A stretch of 64,000 nucleotides of DNA from Lophium mytilinum (Eukaryota; Ascomycota; Dothideomycetes; Mytilinidiales; Mytilinidiaceae): the NCBI GenBank assembly GCA_010093605.1, contig MU004187.1, positions 1,728,830 to 1,792,829 on the forward strand, read 5' to 3'. This document shows, piece by piece, positions 20,864 through 33,033 of this stretch. The position numbers and the translations under genes are program-made. The stretch's first letter is position 1, and the number at the start of each line of letters is the position of its first letter. The notes beneath the pieces are model-generated. The model was not told the DNA's origin, made no database searches, and saw nothing but the letters and a program-made list of their open reading frames with translations.

Positions 20864-21966
20864 CTACACCTCTTTTAGCACGTCGACCATCCAGCCCATC
20901 GCCTCCCTAGCTTCCGTGAACCCATAGGGCCATGTTAGCAGGAAGCAATGCATCTGCTTATCCCAATCCAACCACTCCCCGCTTACGCCCGCCGCCGCGC
21001 ACGCGTCTCGAAAAAGCCTCCCATCCGGACCCAAAATATCATACCCGCCTGTTATCCCATTGACCTTCACCCCAGCTCGCGCCAGTAGCGAAATGTCCGC
21101 ATTGATCGGCGAAAGTTTCGGATCTGCAGGATCCCACTCAGCAGCCCAAGCTTGCGCCGTGCTCTTAATAAACGGCGGCGTAAGGATCGGATCATCCTTC
21201 TTGATCTTCTCGATCTCGGGGTTATCCCTTCTAAGATCCGTCGACGGCGAAATCGCCATAATCGCAACCGGACACGGCGGTCTCGTTTCCGCGTCTGCCT
21301 CGAAATCTTCCCGAAGTGCCTCTAGCACTATTGCGAGTACGACGTTGCCGCCTGCTGAGTCGCCGGCCAGTATCACTCGCGTGCCCTCCTCCACTGATTG
21401 TGCCATTAGGCGCCTGTATAGTGCTAGGCTTTGGGGGAATGCCTTTGGCGCTGGATCGTTCGGCGCGAGGGGGTACGACACGATTGAGATGGCCGTGTTG
21501 GGCATCTGTCGCGCCAGCTTCGAGCAAGTTTGCCAGTGCTGTGCCGTGGCGGGTGTCTGCCACCCGCCGCCGCAGAAGTAGTATATGTGCTTCGTGATCT
21601 TGGCCTCTGGGGTTGAGAGCGGCCGGAGGTCGGCGATATAGATGCCTGTGGCTTCATCACGGCGGTTCGTGACACTACAGTGCTTCCTGATAGCATTGCT
21701 GGGATGCAGAGGTGAAGAGCCCGGCGGGTGTGGTTTCGAAGGGCGGCCGAGATGGTTGTTGAATGGGCGGAGGATGAGGTGGAGGACGTGCGTTAGGAAT
21801 CTACGCTCGGAGCGGTGGGTAATGTGGATGGTGTTGGCTTCGTTATTAATGATTGGCGTTGATGAATGCGGTCTATATAATGTTAGCTATGTTTAGGGGT
21901 CCATGTTTGGGGGTTTTCATACTTCATCTGCGTTGTAATGTCGTCGCCAGCGTTGCTGAGCTCCAT
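20864..21966 (-). CDS. HSL-type alpha/beta-hydrolase (esterase/lipase-like)
   Basis: Exons 21966-21923 and 21872-20864 are joined across a 50-nt intron (GTATGA...ATATAG, branch GCTAAC), giving 350 residues. The nucleophile elbow VILAGDSAGGN carries the catalytic Ser. GGYDILGPDGRLF carries the acid and KQMHCF the His. The oxyanion motif reads YYFCGGGWQ, so the first His of the usual HGGG is Cys. The stop is only 72 bp from the stop of the convergent seven-helix gene. The substrate is probably a short-chain or xenobiotic ester, by family. Confidence 0.88.
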
Positions 21967-22581
21967 TTTGACGCCTATAAAATAGTGAATTTGGATATCG
22001 ATAGTGATAGGTAACAAAAGATGTCTAAGGCGGCATATCAATGGCGATTAGGAAGGTCATTTGATGTCGAAAGACACGCTCAGAGACGTTCATGACTTGC
22101 ATGCAGAGAGCGCGTCATCGGTCCGATCGAGGGAACTTGTGGCGTTCTGGGCTGCGCGCGGCATCTTCGATCGTGTCGTCTTCAACCACACCAGCAACAG
22201 TCATCTCCATTTTGGCAGTCTCCGTGCTTTGAAGCTTAAAGAATGATAGGAACCCGAGTCTCAGTGTTTGGATAGAAGTCATATTATTGCAGGGTAGCTA
22301 TACTGACCCTAGAGAACATCACACGCACGTCATAAGATCTCGCCAATCACGATGAAACAAGAGCTATGGCCTCAAAAGAAGCAGAGGAGGATCTACATAC
22401 ATAATTCCAGCCTCTTACAACCAATTCTATACCCAGAATCAAGAATGTTCCCCGTCCCAGGAAAGGCCGCAAGGCTGACCTGCAAAGACTATCCTACTCC
22501 TTGCCTCGATTAATTACCAACACAAAAAAACCCAAAGCGATAGCACTGCCGCAACACAATTTCGTGGTACTAGGAGGGGAA
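21967..22581. other. Spacer without recognised gene
   Basis: It is the upstream flank of the hydrolase gene and the downstream flank of the small membrane protein gene. Nothing recognised. Confidence 0.45.
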
Positions 22582-22973
22582 TCAACCCGTTGTATTTCTA
22601 TCTCTCAGACTCTCGCCATTCCAGAAGTGGCGAAGCAGGCAAAGTTGCAAGCCCGCCATCGCAATGAGAATAAAAACGCCGCAGAAGATCGTATCAACCT
22701 GGACACTGAAGTCAATCCCAAGGCCCATCGTTGATAAGTTCACGTACTTACTGTTTGCTTTACGTTACTCCCTGGACTGCTAGAGAGGACATGCGGATGT
22801 TCTGCAACGTACCTCTGGATATCGGCTTTGTTGTTCACATCTAGGGTGACGTACTTAGTTCTGAACATTGGGCTGTTATGTGGAGATTTGGTTGGATAGT
22901 TGTCCATGGGTATGTATGCTGGAGCTGGGAGATTCATGCTGGAACTGAGTATGGGTTGAAAAATTAAGGCCAC
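22582..22973 (-). CDS. Small single-helix protein A (paralogue of 23693-24224)
   Basis: Exons 22973-22752 and 22698-22582 are joined across a 53-nt intron (GTAAGT...GTCCAG), giving 112 residues. Residues 40-60 read KYVTLDVNNKADIQRYVAEH. Directly after the intron is a membrane helix (DTIFCGVFILIAMAGLQLCL) and a short basic tail. The KxVxVNxxAxVxxYxAEH motif and the intron before the helix are shared with the neighbouring gene 1.2 kb away, so the two are tandem paralogues. No named family is recognised. ATG 22937 is an alternative start. Confidence 0.65.
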
Positions 22974-23692
22974 CGTGGAATGGGAATGGGGAGGAGAAAT
23001 AAGAACAAGTCGCGAGAGGGCCTAGTCCTTATATATTTCTATATGAAGAGGCAATGCGCATAGAGAAACTCCTTGCATTTGGCGTACTCAAGGTTGATAT
23101 CTTGGGCTGTGCGTTTCGCAGAGGCCCTTATTGTGTCACATTGAATACTTTAGCTAGCAAGGCAGTGAATGCTTAACATGGGTAATCATATTTAGGAGGT
23201 AAACCCGCGTGCAGTACTCTCACGTAAGCTTATGCACTTCACGAATCTGATGGGGGTATCTCGATAGATTTATGAAACTCCTTATACGATGAGAAATTTA
23301 ATGTATTGGAGACAGGGCAATATTTGTCTGGCTAAGAATATAGTAGCGGCGGTACTCCTTACAGCGGTACACAGTGATCAGAAAAAGTGAAGCCCAAATA
23401 ATGAGATGCCCCGTTGTGCCTAGACTTATGAGCTCGCACTACCTATATGAGACGACAGAACGAGAACCAAGATGGATGCAGGTGGCATCTCTAAAATCCC
23501 AAAAATAATACAGAAATAATGCCCGCTCCCTGATTTAACCTGGGGAGCAAAACACCACCCCTCCCGAAGGAGGGCCTAGCCACCAAATTATGGTTTGTGA
23601 GATAAACTAACTGAGCCATCAGCGAAGTGACGATGGTATGCTGTACATGATTCTGTGAATGCGAGCGACGGAAATCGCGGTGTCTCCAACCT
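22974..23692. other. Spacer between small paralogous genes
   Basis: AT-rich. No gene is recognised. Confidence 0.45.
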
Positions 23693-24224
23693 TTACACCC
23701 ACACCAAATTTTCATCACAAGATGTAGTGAGATTCATCCCCAATGAATCATCATAAGTGCAAATCGATGTACACGCCGTTCGTCCTTGCCAGACATCTAG
23801 ATGCGCCCATGCAGATCTTCTGACGACTTCTCTGGGTTGAGCCGCAGTCGGATCCCGTGGTGTCTTAGCCGAAGTTGTAAGTAGGATTGCAATAATGCTC
23901 ATCAATACGAAATTAATGAATTGCATCATGCCGAACTTCAACTCGACTACACGTGCGGACTATTACTCGTATCAGCGATCTACCGAGCGAATGAACGGCT
24001 GAACATACACAATCTTTACCGTTCAGCCATCTTCCCTTCCCATGCTCTGCAATGAATTTGTCTACTTCGGCTGCATCGTTGACATTGACCGAGATGGATT
24101 TCGGAACATGCTTCGCATCGTCGTTCAAATTGGACTTTTCGAGTTTATTAGAGAGTAGTACGAAGCCGGAATCTATTTTCTCATCCAGAGATGGGGTAGG
24201 TGAGCTTTGACGCCGGCCGTCCAT
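23693..24224 (-). CDS. Small single-helix protein B (paralogue of 22582-22973)
   Basis: Exons 24224-24020 and 23946-23693 are joined across a 73-nt intron (GTAAAG...CGTGTAG), giving 152 residues. The first exon ends soon after KSISVNVNDAAEVDKFIAEH, which aligns with the VTLDVNNKADIQRYVAEH block of the neighbour. The second exon opens with a membrane helix (INFVLMSIIAILLTT) and continues with a ~50-residue tail holding three cysteines (TACTSICTYDD, TTSCDE). The tail is absent from paralogue A. Function unknown. Confidence 0.65.
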
Positions 24225-24585
24225 TTTTAAGTGTGTCTGGTAGAGATGAAAGACCAGCAAAGGAGTAGTCGGCGGGACAAAGAACGATGTATGTCTTGAT
24301 AGAAGATCATCTGAAGTCGATCCCTTGCATTAGCGTCTGATATGGGAAAGCTGTACTACGTGACATGACGAACATTCTCGTCGTGCAGCCGGTGAGAGTT
24401 TCATATCCCAGGGCGAAGTTTAGGGTAACGCAAAGATATGCCTGTGGGACTGTCCTACTGGATCGGAGGCACGTGATGGCAAGAAGAGGTGCCAGTTTTG
24501 TCGATAGCGTGATCGACTATCCGGTGAAGCTCAATGACACGAAGGCGGATGCAATGGCCATCTGAGCTTCGAGCGTCATTCATCT
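24225..24585. other. Short spacer
   Basis: Between two minus-strand genes. A 66-codon plus-strand frame at 24365 has no recognisable domain. Nothing else seen. Confidence 0.45.
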
Positions 24586-25768
24586 TTAGGCGTTTTCTGT
24601 CGCGGGTCCTGCATGCTCATCATGCCCTAGCTGCGTCTTCCCATCCTCTTGAGCCGTCTCAGGTTCGTATTTAGCAAGAAGCTTGGAGATCTCATTCGTC
24701 AATTGCCGATTAGCAGCAATCGATTCCTGCTGCAAACGATTTGTCTGGCGAAGCTCATCGACAAGGCTCTGCATGCCCTTCTCTTTCGGATAACGTAGCG
24801 CGCGGATGCGTTCCCAATAAGTAGCTTGAGGTGGTCCTTGTTGCCTTCTATCACGTTTCTGGTCTTCAAAAGAGTCCATTTCCAGACTCTTGTAAGCCGA
24901 TGGCATTGCCCACAGAGAGATGACGATTACCACGCAGAGGACGTAAATGATGAAAATGTTGCGCGGATCATTCGAACCCCCTGGGTTGTCGAGGTGCCGT
25001 GTCCATAGACAGCCGAGATAAACACCTAGTCCAAGCAGAAAAGCGCTCAACGCGATCTCAATCATGAATGATGGCGTAAGTAGAACTAATGCAGAGAACA
25101 GAGAAGCGCTTCTAGCATTGAGAATAGCATGCTCAAATGTTCGTCTAGGCTCTCTGCATTGTTCTGCGAAGCCAGGTTCATCAAGCATGTCAATTAAGAC
25201 CTTAGTGTCCGGTCTGGAAAGCTAGTCGCGCACATCGGACGGGAGATAGAGGGCACCAATGGTGCTCTGGAGGAGGCAAGCGAAGTGTACCGAAAGACAT
25301 CCGGAGATCAGACTGACCATCCAGAACGCTCTCGCAACCCAGTGGGTTTGGTTGAGGAAGGGCAGCGATAAGGCGGTGATAGCGACTTGTGCAATAATGG
25401 CACCCTACAACATACATTAGCTTCCTTTTGTTGTTGGGTCTCTAGGGAATAAGAGAAGCCGGCCAAACTAAGAGACCTACTGCTACGGCGCTCATGTTGC
25501 AGTCAGCAACGTACGAAGCTCGAAAAGTAATCGCAACATCATCGTCACCAGAGAGAATTCGCTCCTCGATTAACTGCACTTGCTGAAAAGCCCCAGGTAG
25601 CAGCACTTTCACCAGCAGGGTGACTACACGACCGTAGCTCTTGCGAAACTTAGCTTCTGTGGGGTTTTCAGGCACAGCTCGCTGGCGATGTAGAACTAAT
25701 TCAAAAATCTTCGGTACAAGGGCCGCACGGCTTATCAAAGCAGACACAGCGCTGATGGGATCGGCCAT
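24586..25768 (-). pseudogene. Fungal multi-pass membrane protein gene with an in-frame stop
   Basis: Exons 25768-25481 and 25404-24586 (76-nt intron) encode about 368 codons of a protein beginning MADPISAVSALIS. It has hydrophobic segments (GAIIAQVAITALSLPFL, FWMVSLISGCLSVHFACLL, LFSALVLLTPSFMIEIALSAF, NIFIIYVLCVVIVISLWAM) and a C-terminal coiled-coil-like stretch (LRQTNRLQQESIAANRQL). A TAG at 25222-25224 interrupts the second exon in frame, after DVRD, where related fungal proteins (from memory) continue with W. Either the gene is inactive, or a small extra intron (for example a donor near 25266 with an acceptor at CACTAAG) removes the stop. Otherwise the frame is intact to 24586. Confidence 0.6.
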
Positions 25769-26259
25769 TTTTTTTATAGCACGAGGTTATTCTTTCGCTA
25801 TGTTGGAAGTGCAACCTCGTCGCCTAAATGCCTCTTAGCCCAGTCGGCGGCCTCATGCCCCCATGCCGGCATCACCTGCAGGCAACCGGTGAAGGATCCA
25901 GAGGTGGCCTGCCAAACATCGCAACGGCTCACGAAATAGCTAAGGCCTCATATCAGAGCCATAGACCCCTAGACAGAGGATCCTTGGATACTAAAACATC
26001 GATAATAGTAAGAAGCCCTTGTTTCACACAACAGTCCAATGCCTCAATTTGCGAGACTTGAAAGCGACACATGAAACGGACAGGACATACTAACCCGCAT
26101 ACGTGATTGCTCTTGCTAATGTATATTGACCAAGAAAATCAAACCCTACGCTAATGTTACACGCATTGCCATGGAAACCCGACCTGAACTAGCTGTAATC
26201 GCCACCGAACATTCCAGTCTAAGAGAAAAGACATCGCGTACGACTCGTTCATCGCCCCT
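25769..26259. other. Spacer without recognised gene
   Basis: It is the 5' flank of the membrane protein gene and the 3' flank of the aminopeptidase gene. Nothing recognised. Confidence 0.45.
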
Positions 26260-28111
26260 CTAGAGAGCAAACTCCGCATCGACAGTCTCGAAGTGATCCA
26301 GGAAGCCCTGGAACGCAAGAACGCCCAGTCCCGGATCCAAGGAACCGATAGTAGCCCGGATGCTATGCATGCTCAGCTGTGGAATGCCAGCGTCAATAGC
26401 CCTGATACCAGTCATCGAACTGAGCATTGGGCCAACAGTTCCCCCACTGCGGCTGTCGTTGCGGATCTGAAAGACCTGCAGTTTAGCTCCGACTTTGTCT
26501 GCACACTTCTGCAGAATCGCCGTGCTAACCGAGTCCGTTGTCATGTGCCCATTTGAATCAGCAGCAATTGCTAGTCCAAGGTTGAGACGTGGGGCATGAT
26601 TCTCCAGATACACATTCAAGAAGTTGGGGTTCACGGCGTGTGTGACATCGGAGGAGACGATGAAGCTGTTTGCGTACGTACGGGAGACGAGCGAGGTGAC
26701 ACCTGAATTCGCGAAGGAGTCGACAACGCGTTCAATGATGGTTGGCAGGAAGTTGCTTCGCGCTCCTTGTCGGAGCTGGCTGCCGATTTCCTCATCGTCG
26801 AAGAGGCCAACAATCTTGATTTGGCCGGACGAATCGTCGGAGTCGGTGCTGTTGAGGAGGGCTTGGATAGCAGCCCAGCTGCACACTTTGTCATCAATCC
26901 TGCCTGCGAAAATGAACTCTTTCTCCAGGCCTCCAAGTTGGGCAGGCTGGATATCAAAGAGTTCGAGTTCCCAGTTCACGATGGTGCTGTCTGTTTTCGG
27001 GTAAGTAGATGCCTACGTGCTACACGGTGTATGTGTAGTAGAGTAGGGATGACTTACAGTCTTTAATGCCGAGCTCGCTCGAGATTGCCTTAACGAGACG
27101 CTCGGGCTGAGTTGATGTGAACGCACCCTCACCACCAAGAAGTGCAGGCTTCCAGTTCTCCTCTGTCGCTCCTGAGATGTCCGAGTTATCAAGGCCAATG
27201 ATAGGGACCATTTGAGTTTCCTTGTTGAAAGGTCCAGCGGAAGCAGCTCCGAAGTGAGGCGCGAGAGTAGGGATGCGAGCAACTAAATTAATTAGCCAAC
27301 TTCAACGGTTCAGTTTACAAGAGTACTTACTGGGCCAGTCCAGCTTGACTAACTTGGAAACGATCTTGCCTCCCTGCTTCACCAAAACCCTACCACCAAT
27401 TCCCAGGTCCCGATCCCACCAAGTCGAGTTTAAGGCTCCAGCGTAAGGTGCAACACCCAGCTGAACATATCCAGCCTTCGTCCTCAAGGCCGGAATAGGC
27501 TTGAGCTTCGCCGTGAGAGCATCAATGTGCCCAGCTATAATCGCAGCACCGTTACCGGGCGCATATCCCGCTCCAACCGCGAATGCAATCAAGCTGCTCC
27601 CGTTTCGCTCAACGTAGTATTTGCCACCCTTCTTCAGCTTCCAGCTATCCCGCTCCAGAAGCTTAGTGTACCCATGTGCCTCGAGGTCTTTCGCCACCGT
27701 ATCGACGGCATGAAAGACGGTGGGGTTGGTGCTTATGTAGTCGAGGAACGGCTTCGTGTATTTTGCCGGATCAACCCTCACTCTCTCCGCACGAGGAGGA
27801 ATGGCCTGAACCGGCGGCAGCTTGAGCTTCGGGGGAACTGGAGGTGGAGTTGGTGACTTAAGGAGGGCGGGGCGGGTCTCGAAGTAGTCGTTGTCGGTGT
27901 CGAGGAGGCTGTGGGAGGGTACAGCGATGCTGTGGCGGGATGAGGGTGCAGGCTGTTGGCCGTGCCTGGATGTCATGAAGGGATTTGGACGCGCACGCTG
28001 GACAGTGGTGAAGTTACGACTGAGGCTGGCGCGGATGGGAGGTGGTGATGGATCGGAGTATAGGTCAGCGGTAGAGACCGTCTTGCGGAGGTTTGGATGG
28101 TTCTTCGTCAT
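26260..28111 (-). CDS. M18 aminopeptidase (vacuolar aminopeptidase I / aspartyl aminopeptidase type)
   Basis: Exons are 28111-27331, 27282-27058 and 26990-26260 (introns of 48 and 67 nt), giving 578 residues. Metal-binding motifs of the family are present: IIAGHIDALTAKLKP, FDDEEIGSQLRQGA, SSDVTHAVNPN and SMHSIR near the end, with SGGTVGPMLSS. The first ~115 residues are a Pro/Ser-rich extension (SPTPPPVPPKLKLPPV) before the conserved FLDYISTNPTVFHAV. That extension is longer than in cytosolic aspartyl aminopeptidases and could carry vacuolar targeting. M18 enzymes remove N-terminal residues and work as dodecamers; those are family properties. Confidence 0.92.
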
Positions 28112-28893
28112 TTATGCGAGAGTATTGTATGGGGGAGGAAAGGGAGACTGGTGGATGGGAGAATGTGGTGAGTATGTTGATGGAAGAGGGCGCTGGGAGC
28201 TCCGAGGGCAACGAGTACGCAAGCTGGAGACGTGGCTGTGCTGTGCCATCACCACCTATCAGATGTGGCGCCGCCTCGTGTTTCAGGCGCAACGTCAAAG
28301 TCATTTACAGAATAGTCATGCCAATTCGAATATAGCAACTGGAATTTGTGGACGTGCTTTCAGGACACCACTTCCATTACAATAGAGTAAAACCTAAGCT
28401 TCTGAGCTGAATTTGAACTTCGGAGCGGCCCCAAACCACATTCAATGGAAGTAACAGATGCACAAGCTTCATTCCAGAAGTCTTGAAGATGCTACCTTTT
28501 GTCAGCGTAAGAAGTTAACCCCGCCCATATTATGCTTCATTCAACCATGATAGCCACTTCATGGACAAGGAAGGTATATCATCATTGCAGATTTAAACAT
28601 CTGTAATTGAATTGAGACTACCTACTTCCTATAAGGGAGCTTGCGCTGTGCTCTAGGAGAAGGCGGACAGCTTGCAAGAGTGAATGGGGAATCGCCGCTA
28701 CGAAGTAAGGAAACCATTTTCCAACGCCACCGAATCCATTAACCTCATAGCAAGTTGATCATCTCTCGAAGCTGAGGCGAAACAACGAAAGAGAGAGAAG
28801 TCATGCCCCGAGTGAATCTCCATTGCCGACTGTGAACGAGCGAGGCTCCAGACCGACCAAACGTAAAGAAAAGGCAGAATGGGATTGAGAGGT
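28112..28893. other. Spacer without recognised gene
   Basis: It is the promoter region of the aminopeptidase gene and the 3' flank of the inhibitor-2 gene. Frames here look random. Confidence 0.5.
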
Positions 28894-29818
28894 TCATGCT
28901 CCGTTAGCGATTGCGACTGGTGGAGGCACTGCTGCTGAGCCATCATCCTCGTCATCCAAGTCTTCCGGATGACTGTGAGTATGTAATTAGCACACCTTCT
29001 GCAATGGAGCTTTATACTCAGACGTACCCGAGGAGGTTCTTGACGTTCTTCATTTCGTAGTGCTTGCGTCGCATTGCCTCGAACTTGAGATGTTTCTCCC
29101 GTTCCTCCGGAGTCAGGTGCAGAAGCTCTTCGCCGTGATGTCCGCTTTCTCCTTCGCCATTCGGATCGACATCCACAACGACTCGCTTCTCGCCATCTGG
29201 AGTGTGGGGGTTTCCAGCCTCTAGCTCTGGCTCTCCTAGATCGAAGTCGGGGATATCGTCGATTCTCGGCTTCTTCTGAACCTTCGCCTTGTCCAGCTCG
29301 TCCACCACAAGATCTTCGGCGTTCAAAGTCTGCAGCTCTTCCTCATCCTCTAACGGATCATACTGCCTCGCGTACGGCGTCTTAGGCTCGGTGATCTTCA
29401 TCGTGCTGTCCCGCTCCTGCTCGGTCAAGTATAGGTTCGCCTCGTCCCATTTCAGCCGGGGGCTGTTTTCGTCGGCTTCGATGCCTACAGTGCCTGATTG
29501 ACGGCGAGAGGCGGCGCCACGAGGGTTGGAGGATGAGCGGCGGTGCGCGGCGGCACCAGCATTCTTCAGCGTGTTCTCGAGCACAATCTCCTTCTCGGAT
29601 AGTTCCCGTGACAGATCCGGCCGCTCACCGGAAAACACAGGCTGTAGAGGAGGGGCGTCGGTCGTGGGGGAGATTTGCGAATTTGATCGCTGGTAAGAGC
29701 TGTTCTTGAGAATGCCTGCATCGCGTGAGACGTGAGCAGAACGTGGCGGGGTATTTCACCAACCTTTCGGCCGCTCGACATGCGGCGACGGAGAATGAAG
29801 CTCAGCCGTTTGTGTCAT
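28894..29818 (-). CDS. Protein phosphatase 1 inhibitor-2 (Glc8/IPP-2 family)
   Basis: Exons are 29818-29764, 29715-29028 and 28972-28894 (introns of 48 and 55 nt), giving 273 residues. The first join restores RPKGILKNS, the KGILK PP1-docking motif. [17 protein letters not shown] is the family's inhibitory helix region, and [15 protein letters not shown] contains the TP site phosphorylated by GSK3-type kinases in homologues. [20 protein letters not shown] is the HYNE-like PP1 contact, completed by the last exon. The centre is acidic. It regulates PP1 activity in cell-cycle and glycogen control, by homology to yeast Glc8. Confidence 0.93.
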
Positions 29819-31841
29819 CGTGGAGATATTGGATTGTTGAAAGTAGTGCAAGGTGGCGGGAGAGGTACAAGGTGTGAATGGAAGGGTCAAAGGGTCGGCT
29901 GCGCAAAATGGTGGGGTCGCCCACGTCGTGGTGGTGTGCTGCCGGTGTGCTGATGCATCCACTCCTGGACTGTATAGAGCCAGGCAAATTTGCTGAAGGT
30001 AGAGAAGTGCTTGGGAGCGGGTTCGGGGTGCCTTGTCGCGGGTTTAAAGGCGATGAGGGGCTTCTGCGCGTGATTTCTGTGTTGTCCTCGGCCACCGTTG
30101 ACCCAGCGAGTTCGAGCAATAATGACGTAGCCAATCGGGGGTGGAGAAAGGCACGGAACGGCAACTCAGCCGTGACCACGTTTACAGTGCTGTTTCAGCA
30201 ATTCGTAAGAACAAGTGTTCGTGAAGCTAGCTGTCTCATGGTCTGTTGGAATTTCTAGAACAGGGGCTATGGGCAAATCTAATGTAATCAGAGGTATATA
30301 GGCTGACTGCTGCTTTATATGTATCAATATAGCTAACAAGCTTGATGTAAGCATTCAAGCGGCAGTCAGAGGCTCAATAGCTTCAATAGTTTACTACGTA
30401 GCTATTGATTAAAACCCCGGATCAAGAAGTCCTGGACGCGCCAGCTGTAAATGGTCATATATACACGCTTATCCAAATTACAGAACTTCGGCACGTTCGT
30501 GGTCACTCGTCCATGGAAGAAGGCCGCCTAGGCTTATAGTGATACTTAATATATACATTATTTGTTGCTGGTACATCAGTTTGCGTCCCCGTTTGCCATG
30601 GCTTGCGGTATGTTGATAGAGCACCGAAATGCTGCCGCGAGCGTGGCTAAGGTCGCGACGAGGGTTCACTTCCCTAGCCGGACAAACGCCAGGGGTAGGC
30701 TTGACAAGACAATCCGGCATCATACTGAGGAATCTAAACATGAGCCGGAGGTCTGGGTGGTAGCAGAGTAGCCCTGACAACAACATCGTCGCCTAGGTTG
30801 CGCAGACATTTGAGGATTGAACTGTCTAGGCGAGTGTCGGAAACTCTACCTCTATAAGATGGCCATCTAATAAGTGAACGGTCAGCAACGAGTCGTCAGT
30901 ATTCGGTGCAACGTGATCATGCTCTATTCTTCTATCAGACTTTGCCTTTAATGCTCCCCATGCTCAACCAGCGACATGCCGAAGCACGAGTGTAAACGCG
31001 GTTGAGCTTCTCGGATTACCAGAGTGTTGTTTGTTCATCATCGAAGAGTTGTCGAGGTGCAGACGCGGACGACTTACTATGTGAAAAGAAGCTCGCTGGA
31101 GAGCATTGCAGGATTGTGTCAATAGACCGCTCTAAAGGAGAGACGGCTCTAGAGGCCAAGAGGGCTCCAGAGGCCAAGAGCTGGGTCTCTGGGAGCCCGA
31201 GGGCTAGCAGCCATGGCCGTACAGTGAGGCCTCGTGACAAAGGAATGTCCCTGCTATCAGGTCGCCATCGCATCATGGGAAGCCGCCGAGAGGGGCCCTC
31301 GTGATGACGGTTTTAGAAGAGGTGTCGTCATCTCGACCACATTCGGAGTCGCCAGCAGAGTAGAGGAAGACATGTCGCGCTGGCGATGATTTGAGTAAGT
31401 GGTCTGTAGCTGAAGAAAAGAAAAAAGGCGAGCGAGAAATCTGTAGTTTGTCCTTTGTAGCCGTGCACGCCAAGCAAACTAGCTTAGCCAGTCGCAGCAG
31501 CCCTGAGCAGCCGCGAGCCCTTGCAACGGCAAAACGACTTTCACACTGCTCCTCGACCACTGACCACCGCCATATCCTCCCATAACCTATCTCCTCCATC
31601 CTCACCACCATACCCCGCTTACCCCCTTACAGCCATTTATCACCGCCATCTACCCATACTGCGCGCAAACCGCCGTCGTAATCCGCAATTCTGCTGTAAA
31701 GCCCTGGCCGGTGGCCTCGCAGCCATCCCCTCTGCCGCTTGTTCGCTCATTTACCACACCAAGCTTCCAGCAGAGTCTCTCATTTGTAATTTTGTCTTCT
31801 CATATCTCGTAATTACCAATGGATAGAGGCCACGAAACACT
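29819..31841. other. 2-kb spacer without recognised gene
   Basis: It is bounded by the start of the inhibitor-2 gene and the start of the eIF4E gene. Bases about 30220-30560 are AT-rich. The last 300 bases are CT-rich and probably promoter or leader. Frames up to 126 codons show no domain. Confidence 0.45.
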
Positions 31842-33033
31842 ATGGACTCGCCGCTCCAAGTAAGTCTCCGCTTTCGTCCCCGCAGCCCGGCCGCTTTCTG
31901 CTGAAGCTGACCATTTGCGCAAAGCTCCACCAAGCTGTCTCTAACCACCTCCAACACGGATCAGCCAGAAAGCAAGCTCGACCATCCCACCCGTACCTTT
32001 TCGACCACCAAACGCCTCGGTGGCGATAGCTCCTCGCACAGTGGCAGATCTAATCCTTTCAACGCCATTCCTCCTCTGACCGGCGCCTCCGTCGCTTCGC
32101 CGACTGCTGGAGCTTCGTCTGCTTTTGGTCTTGGATCTGGAGCCTTTGCGTCGTTCGGTTCTGCGACCAAGACACCGAAGACGCCGGGGACCGCTTTCGA
32201 TTTCAGCAAAGCAGCGCCCTCGAGCATGACTCCCACCACCCCTGGCGAAAAGCGGGACAAGCCGACCTTCAAACAGATTGCGAGCAGCAGGAAGGAACCA
32301 CACCCAGCCATGGCGCCAGAAGAGGCGCACTCGTCGGGAGGGGCCCAGCTGGACCCGCGGGTTCCAGCGCCGCTGAAGTACACGTGGGTGATTTGGTACA
32401 GGCCTCCAACCCCGAAAAACGCGGATTACGAAAAGTCAACGAAGCCAATGTGCAAGATGGGTACTGCGCAGGAGTTCTGGAAAGTCTATGCGCACCTCCG
32501 CCGACCCTCGCACCTACCAACTGTCTCCGATTACCATTTCTTCAAGGAGGGAATTCGTCCTGTATGGGAGGACGAGGAGAACAAGAGGGGCGGTAAATTC
32601 ATCATGAGGCTGAAAAAGGGCGTGTGTGATCGGTATTGGGAAGATCTTCTCCTTGCTATGATTGGAGACCAATTTGCCGGCGCCGGGGAAGAGGTCAACG
32701 GCGCCGTCTTAAGCGTTAGGGCCCAAGAGGATGTATTCAGCATCTGGACCAAGCATGACGGTGGCCGTAATATCAAGATTCGGTACGTGTACCTTCACAA
32801 CAGCCGAAATACAGCGTGCTAACGTTCCTAGCGAAATCATTAAACAGGCTCTGGCCCTACCCTCGGACACAAGAATCGAGTTCAAGAGCCATGATGACAG
32901 CATCGCTCAGCGGTCTGCGATTGACCAGGCACGCCACGAGAAGACTGGCCATCACAGCTCGGAGAAGCGTCGAGTCACGTTGTCGGCGGAAGAGCATACT
33001 CCTGGAAAGGAGAAGCCTTCAGCAGGCGCGTAA
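31842..33033 (+). CDS. Class II eIF4E (4EHP/eIF4E2-like) cap-binding protein
   Basis: Exons are 31842-31859 (only six codons, MDSPLQ), 31965-32782 and 32832-33033 (introns of 105 and 49 nt), giving 345 residues. The first ~140 residues are Ser/Thr/Gly-rich and disordered. The core matches human EIF4E2: YTWVIWYRPP (Tyr at one cap-stacking position), EFWKVYAHLRRPS, FFKEGIRPVWEDEENKRGGK (second cap-stacking Trp), RYWEDLLLAMIGDQF and RAQEDVFSIW. Class II proteins bind cap more weakly than canonical eIF4E and often repress translation. The micro-exon model rests on phase, a GTAAGT donor and a CTAAC branch site. Confidence 0.9.
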
